From assembly GCA_033065855.1 (NCBI GenBank), contig JAVXUO010002974.1:545520-609519 (forward strand): a DNA stretch of 64,000 bases, in the 5' to 3' direction. This stretch comes from Escallonia rubra (lineage: Eukaryota > Streptophyta > Magnoliopsida > Escalloniales > Escalloniaceae). Position 1 is the first letter of the stretch. Every line of letters starts with the position of its first letter. Below are positions 57,915 to 64,000 of the stretch, piece by piece. A model generated the notes under the pieces. The model ran no database searches. It saw only the letters and a program-made list of their open reading frames with translations, and had not been told where the DNA came from. The translations under genes were made by a program, and so were the position numbers.

Positions 57915-60900
57915 TCAATCACTATCACTAATAGACAACATAACGTCTTCCTCCTCGTCGTCATCTTCGTCCCCTTGATCTTCATCGTCTTCTTCTTCGT
58001 CATCAACGTCTTCCTCAGTATCGTCGTCGTCGTCATCGTCATCACCATTATCATCACAGATGGCTTCGGCATCGACCTCTTCTCCAACATGGCCTAAATC
58101 GCAAAGAGGCTCATCGATAACATCGTTATTGTCCTGAAGGGGTATCATTGTGGGAGCATCATCCTCTTGGTACATCTCAACGAACACATCATCATCAACA
58201 AAGCCTCTTTTGGTCTTGATAACAGTATGCCAATTTGGATCCTTCCTTGTCACACCCTTTGCATAGAAGACCTGCGTTGCCTGAGCTGCAAATACAAATG
58301 GTTCATAGGATCCGAGCCTTGACCTCATATTAACGTCTACAATCCCATATCGACTAACTCGGATAACAGCTGTAATGTCAAACCATTTGCACCTGAACAT
58401 TACCAGTCGATTACCGCTGCCATAATAGTCTAGTTCAACAACCTCATCCAACTGCCCATAAAAATCACGTTCGCTATCATTATAACAGTCACCTTTAATC
58501 AAAACTCCACTGTTTTGGGTTTGTTTAGTAAGGTCAACTTCCATCGTGTTAAACCTAAATCCGTTGACAATGTACCCTTTATGACATGATACTAGTCTAC
58601 TTGGGCCAGCAGCAAGCAACTTGAGACGGACATCAACTCCATCATGGACGGTCTACAACAACAAACAATTTGCACAGAGTATTAGCTTATTACATGCGGT
58701 CTATATTAGAAATGAACTGTAGGTTTTAGAACTTACGCGCTGTCGGAACCACTCAGGGAACGCGTTGTTTCGCAATTTTTCAAGTTGTCCATCTGATATC
58801 CCAGGGTTTGCTAATAACGCTTCCTCATCGTATTCACTGCATGTTATATGGCATCGTCGTTATATTATGTTAGTAAATACTATGAGAATGAAGGTATCTA
58901 CGCAACTACTTACACTATGAATGGTGCAACTTCAGTGCAATTCATGAGAGCGTACAATGTTGCGGCAATATACTCCTCCTCGGATAGATATCGACCGCTA
59001 CTTGCTCCAAGTGCACGACCAAGATGCTTGAATATGGAAAGATGCTCATCGAATTCTGTGTCGACACTATTGTCATTGCGACCAAGTCGATTCATCTTTG
59101 TATCAACATCAGTCTCAAAGTAAAGGGAACAGAAGTTGGTAAGCTCCTCAAGGATGTAAGCCTCTGCAATTGAACCTTCAACCCGGGCTTTGTTTCGCAC
59201 CTTTTTCTTAAGGTCAAACATATACCTATGTAAGAAATAAGGATTGATTTCAGTAATCAACGCACGTGTGCAAGTATGAAATACAATTTAAAGATGGATG
59301 GGTGACATCACCTCTCAAATGGATACATCCAACGATACTGCACAGGTCCGCCCACTCTAGCCTCATATGCTAAGTGAATGGTCAAATGCTCCATCGAGTC
59401 AAAGAAGGACGGGGGAAAGATTTTCTCTAACTTGCACACTGTCTCAACAATGTTTTTCTCAAGAATCTTAACATCACTCTCTCGGAGCACCTTTGAGCAC
59501 AAATCCCTGAAGAAATGACTAAGTTCAGTCAATGCTTCATTTACTGGTTTCGGCAAGAGGTCACGAAAGACAATTGGTATAAATCTTTCCATGAATACAT
59601 GACAATCGTGACTCTTTAGACCATAAAACCTACAATCTGCAAGGTTGCAACAGCGTGATATATTAGATGCATAGCCATCTGGCAGCTTCAACAGTTTAAC
59701 CCACTCGCACACCTGTTGTATCTGCTTTTTATCCAATGTATATACTGCTTTCGGCAAAACCAGCTTACCATTAACCATTTGTGGATGCAATTCACGCCGT
59801 ATACCCATCACCTGCATATCTCTGCGTGCTTTTAAGTGATCATTTGATTTGCCCTTGACATTCATGACTGTATTAAACACATTTTCGAAAACATTTTTCT
59901 CAATGTGCATAACATCGAGATTGTTGCGCAGAAGGAGGGTCGGCCAATAAGGCAGCTCCCAAAAGATGCACATTTTCTTCCAGTTGTGTTTTTTTCCAAA
60001 GCCATGAAGTTTTAGACTAGCACCACACTTTCCAAATGGTACCGCATCCATGTCAAGGTCCTTTACGCACATATACACTTCCTCGCCAGACAATCTGTCA
60101 CGTGTTTCTAGGCGACGCTCCACAGTTTTATCAAACTTATCTTTTTGCCTTCGAAATGGATGATTAGGCGGTAAGAATTGTCTGTGACACCCCCAAAAGG
60201 AAGGCTTCCCCCGTGCTTTAAGGTGAAAGCCTTACTCACTTCCATACAATAAGGACATGCCAACCTACCGTGTGTACTCCACCCACACAACATACCGTAT
60301 GCAGGGAAGTCATTGATAGTCCACATGACTGCTGCCCTCAAGTTGAAGTTCTGTTTAAGAGATGCATCAAATGTTGGGGCTCCAACTTGCCACAGATTTT
60401 TTAATTCATCGATCAACGACCGCAAGTATACGTCTATATTTCTACCTGGGCTCGTAGGTCCAGGAATGAGTAATGATAAAAACATGAATTGTTTCTTCAT
60501 ACACATGTCCGGAGGAAGGTTATACGGGACAATGATCACAGGCCACGTAGAGTAGGGTGTGCTAGAGTGCCCAAAAGGATTAAACCCATCGGTAGCGAGC
60601 CCAAGTCGCACATTTCAAACTTCTTCAGCAAAAGATGGGTGTCGATAATCAAATTCCTTCCATGCCTCTCTATCGGTAGGGTGTCTTAATAAATCGGGAA
60701 CTTTGCTGCGGACGTGGCTATGCCATCTCATGTGCTCTGCCGTTTTAGAAGAGTAGTACAACCTTTGAAGCCTTGGTGTCAGCGGGAAGTACCGCAATAT
60801 CTTCCATGCTATCTTTCTTTTATTCCCACTGGTTTGTTTATATCTTGCGTGGCCACAAACCGGACACTCGCTCAAGTCATTGTTCTCCTTCCAAAATAAG

Positions 60901-61601
60901 ACACAATCATTATTGCAAGCATCTATCTTCTGGTATCCCAAACCAAGTTTCATCATCATTTTCTTAGCACTATAGTACGTGTCAGGCAACTTCTCATCCT
61001 CTGGCAACATTTCTTTATTAAGCTTCAAAAAAGCATCAAAACCCCTATCACTTAGACCATGCTCAGACTTTAAGTGTAGCATCCTTGTCACAGCAGATAA
61101 CTTGGTGTGCTTTGTACTTCCATTCCATATTGGCTCCTCAGAGTCTTGTAACAATTTATAAAATTTCTGTGCGCTCGGGTTTGGCTCTTCTTCCACATTA
61201 GGGTTACCATCGTTAAAATAGTTATCCCAATTAATCCCACTAGGCCCAGCTTCCATTACCATATGTTGATACTGGGAAAATCTTGGATCTCTAGGACTGT
61301 ACTGTCTGAACTCAGCGGTGACCTCAGTGGGCACCCTCAGAATTGGTTCCCCGTGCTGAGTCCAATTCGTATAGTTACTCATAAAACCTCTACGGAACAG
61401 ATCAAAACTTACATCGTCGGGGGTTTTCCAACTTAACAGTTGACAATCATTGCACGGACATTTAATCGTGCCGTCATCCACAAACTCCCGTTGATTCAAA
61501 GCAAATAGAATAAACCCGTTCACTCCCTGTCTAAACTCTTCTGATACCCCAATCCCACTTGGAGCAATCCTCCTTCGCATCCAACTTCTATCCACTGACA
61601 T
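57915..61601 (-). pseudogene. CACTA TnpD-like transposase (Transposase_21), with DUF4218 and DUF4216
   Basis: Exons on the minus strand: 61601-59312, 59225-58914, 58836-58737 and 58652-57915, with good donor and acceptor sites. Exon 1 starts MSVDRSWMRRRIAPSG and has the Transpos_assoc zinc motif (IKCPCNDCQ), then Transposase_21 (CPVCGHARYK, RYFPLTPRLQRLY, ATDGFNPFGHSSTPYSTWPV, WSTHGRLACPYCME, NNLDVMHIEKNVFEN). DUF4218 text follows (RFIPIVFRDLLP, SMEHLTIHLAYEARVGGPVQYRWMYPFER). The last exon has DUF4216 (FDITAVIRVSRYGIVDVN, FVFAAQATQVFYAKG) and a very acidic tail of Asp/Glu. Breaks: an in-frame TGA at about 60612-60614, where family members have Arg, and a one-base frame change near the G-run around 60210. 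Otherwise it is full length. Confidence 0.85.
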
Positions 61602-61679
61602 GATATATATCTCTCATTGCCTAGTAAACCTATACAAGTCGAGTTCAAAATTAACCTTCAATTTGAAAAATATATATTG

Positions 61680-62910
61680 AGTAGTCACTTACAAGTGAGT
61701 GTTAATCAGGGTTAAGTAGGGATGATTAGGGCTAAGTAGGGCATATTAGAGCTAAGTAGTGTTGATTAGTGCTAATCTAGGTAGCACGGACACGGACACT
61801 GCGTCTGATACCGACACCGACCGGGACACCGCAGAGAGGTGCCTGACACGTGTTCAGCAGGTGCCAGTGACGTGTCGGTAGGTGTCGGGCACCATACCTC
61901 GACTCATTTAAATTGCTGATGCTAATCAGTGTTAATTAGCCCTAATCAGGGGTAATCAGGATTAATTAGGGATAATTAGGGCTAATTATTACTAATTAGG
62001 GCAATTTAGTGTTAAGTAGCGCTGATTAGTGCTAATTAGGGTTATTTAGTGTCCATTAGTGTTATTTAGGGCTAATCAGTGCAAATTAGTCCTAATTAGA
62101 GCTATTAGTGTTAATTAGAGCTGATTAGTGCTAATTAGGGCTATTTAGTGTCCGTCAGTGTTAGTTATGGCTAATTAGGGCTGATTATTGCTAATTAGGA
62201 ATAATTAGGGGTACTCAGTGTTAAGTAGGCCTGATTAGCATAATTATTGTCAATTAGCCCTAATCAGGGATAATTAGGGCAGATTAGCATAATCAGTGTT
62301 GATTAGTGCTAATCTCGATAGCACAGACACGTACACTGTATTCGACACCGACATTGACCGGGGCATCGCAGAGAGGTGTCGGACCCATGTCCGAAGATGT
62401 TGGTGAGGTGTCGGGGTGTCGGTAGTTGTCGGACACCATACCTAGACTCATATAAAGTGTCGGTACTGCGTAGGTGCTAATTAGGGCTAATCAGTGTCAA
62501 TCACTGTTAATTAGGGATAATCAACGCTGATTAGTGCTAATTAGGGCTATTTAGGCCTATTTAGGGCTGATTAGTGCTAATTATACCTAATTAGGGCTTT
62601 TTAGTGTTCATCAGTGTTAATTATGGCTAATCAGGGGTGATTAGTGCTAATTAGGGCTATTTAGTGTCCGTCAGTGTTACTTAGGGCTAATCAGAGTTGA
62701 TTAGCGCTAATTAGGGCTAGACTCATGTGTCGGGGTGTCGGTAGTTGTCAGACACCATACCTAGACTCATGTGAAGTGTCGGTGCTTCCCAAGGGCTATT
62801 TAGGGCTAATCAGTGTTAATCATGGTTAATTAGGGATAATTAGGGCTGATTAGCCTAATCAGTGTAGATTAACACTAATCAGAATTAATTAGTGTTAATT
62901 AGGGCTAATC
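61680..62910. repeat. Composite array: TTAGGGCTAAT-like short repeats with GACACCGAC blocks
   Basis: About 1.2 kb of degenerate 9-13 bp words (CTAATTAGGG, TGATTAGTG, TATTTAGTG, TTAATCAGTG), with a higher-order phrase (GCTGATTAGTGCTAATTAGG, then CTATTTAGTGTCCGTCAGTG) recurring near 62018, 62120, 62570 and 62637. Interspersed are two blocks of about 130 bp (61786-61915, 62318-62475) and a shorter third (62710-62795) with GACACCGAC, GCAGAGAGGTG and 'CACCATACCTAGACTCAT'. It lies upstream of the transposase gene, where CACTA promoters and subterminal repeats reside. No coding. Confidence 0.8.
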
Positions 62911-64000
62911 AGTGGCGGAACCAAAATTTCACCCAATGGAAGATGAACCTTATTAACATAATTAACTTATGGCAGATGAACCTAATTAACCTAATTTCAA
63001 CCCACCATGTCATGTTTCATTTTTTAATTAACCTAATTTCAACCCACCATTTAACTAAATCACATATCCGATATCTCAATCCAATTGGGTCCCATCCTCC
63101 ATCAACAATCTCAATTCTCAAATGCTCAATGCACATTTAACAACCTAAAATCATCAACAGTCTTAATTCTCAAATGTACAACCAACAACCTAAAATTTTA
63201 ATAAAATAATCAATGCTCAAATGGGCAAATAATTGTTCAAAATGCACATATCCAATATCTCAATCCAATTGGGTCCCATTCTCCATCAACCATCTCAATT
63301 CTCAAAAGTTTAATCCATAATTAACAAGTCAGACCAAGGACAATTACACAAATCAAACATCCCAATTGATCATTTGCGACATCACAAACTCAGATTACAC
63401 AAATCTGGCCATCACAAATCAAACATCTCAATTCTAGGGAAGACAATGGCAGAAAGCATATGACAATTAATCATAGGCTTCAGAAGAATTAAATGAAACA
63501 CAAACCTTTTCGGGTTCTAGACTTACTTCTTAAAAGGCAACAAAGTTGATCCGCTGCTAAAACTGCATGTAACCATGGCACGCTTATCAAACCTTTGTGG
63601 AAGAATTTGAGGAAATTCTAACATATTTAATGAGAATTCAAGCTTGAACAATTGAAACAGAAAACCCAAATGGGCCAGAAAGAAGAAAAGAGAAGAATAC
63701 TATCTTGATAAAATTTGTTCACTTCCCATATGCTCTATCAGCATGAGATCAGACAATGTACGGTACGTTGCATTGCAATGAACAACTTCCAAGTTTTGCA
63801 ATTAACAAATTTTGCAAATAATTGCAATTAACAATTAACAAGTTTTGATAGTGTAGACATGTTAAGAGCGAGAGAGGTATTAGTGTACCTATTGGTAACC
63901 ATACATTCTTTAAAGGTCTTGACATTCACATTCTTCTAATGTTATAAACTTCCATAGTCACTTTGTCCGGTGTTAGTTCCTTGATTATTTTAGAAAAATA
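62911..64000. other. CACTA 5' flank, possible nested hAT start, with a 185-bp tandem repeat
   Basis: CAGTGGCGGAACC at about 62911 is a typical plant hAT terminus, abutting the repeat array abruptly; its partner end is not in the window. Within it 63060-63123 and 63245-63308 are near-identical (ATCTCAATCCAATTGGGTCC), giving a tandem period of about 185 bp, and a shorter 'TAATTTCAACCCACCAT' repeats near 62992 and 63034. No gene recognised to the window end. Confidence 0.5.

Larger units (their letters stand above)
55329..64000 (-). mobile_element. CACTA (En/Spm) transposon, left end in window, right end beyond it
   Basis: The left terminus is CACTACAAGAAAAA, the classic CACTA inverted terminal repeat. 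It is followed by a dense set of palindromic subterminal repeats, then two minus-strand genes: a TnpA-like Transposase_24 gene (56014-57719) and a TnpD-like gene with Transpos_assoc, Transposase_21, DUF4218 and DUF4216 parts (57915-61601). The reciprocal end (TTCTTGTAGTG) is not present before 64000, so the element is at least 8.7 kb. The 5' flank of the genes (61680-64000) holds a composite repeat array and possibly a nested hAT. The transposase has at least one stop and one frameshift, so this copy is probably dependent on another. Confidence 0.88.

Noticed and set aside
61680-62910. TTAGGG-containing array as telomere or CRISPR
   Set aside because: Words are degenerate with variable spacing, the plant telomere unit is TTTAGGG, and the host is a eukaryote; no spacer-repeat regularity exists.

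Overview
This is nuclear DNA from a flowering plant, most likely a eudicot. The host genes have plant introns and plant-specific families (an SUVH2/SUVH9-type protein, an S1 self-incompatibility homologue), and the mobile DNA is the usual plant set: CACTA, hAT and Mutator-like elements, Stowaway MITEs, L1-type LINEs, tRNA-derived SINEs, a TRIM and Ty1/copia and Ty3/gypsy fossils. I see no rRNA, tRNA gene, CRISPR array or bacterial-style operon. Two host genes look intact and one host pseudogene is clear. Almost everything else is nested transposable elements and diverged tandem repeats.

Layout. 1-3110: a CAC/ATC-rich block duplicated in tandem, the second copy split by a 1.07 kb Mutator-like element (1551-2623, 12-bp target duplication). 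3640-5800: Ty3/gypsy gag fossil with a 5'-truncated LINE inside (4187-5453). 6609-7694: a secreted S1/SPH-type gene split by a 629-bp hAT element with 8-bp target duplication. 9330-10990: a retroposon-like sequence holding a complete TRIM (9825-10323). 12020-15150: a nest in which an old LINE is split by a hAT-like element (12186-14271) that itself carries another LINE and two strong hairpins. 17374-21766: a four-exon gene for a small, probably single-pass membrane protein of unknown function, its introns holding a SINE and a MITE. 22276-28624: a Ty1/copia element complete from LTR to LTR, broken in its coding part. 28625-29761: a second retroposon-like copy. 32714-33737: a second Mutator-like element. 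34470-35000: a copia fragment.

36795-38840 is the main functional gene: an intronless SUVH2/SUVH9-like SRA-preSET-SET protein, the class that reads DNA methylation and recruits RNA polymerase V in RNA-directed DNA methylation. Downstream in coordinates come Stowaway MITEs, a LINE ORF1 fragment, a 117-bp tandem repeat and a LINE tail (44071-44229). 47176-54186 is a complete-ended but decayed L1-type LINE with a 13-bp target duplication and a Stowaway MITE in its RT region. From 55329 to beyond the window end lies a CACTA (En/Spm) transposon on the minus strand, with its left terminus, palindromic subterminal repeats, a TnpA-like gene, a TnpD-like (Transposase_21) gene, and an unusual composite repeat array in its 5' region.

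How they work together: the host genes show no operon or pathway linkage. The biology visible here is the layering of elements and their target-site footprints around an RdDM-pathway gene. I found no convincing new gene system; the best leads are structural (nested insertions, rearranged LINE 5' junctions, hairpin modules in a Mutator-like element, and the CACTA repeat arrays).
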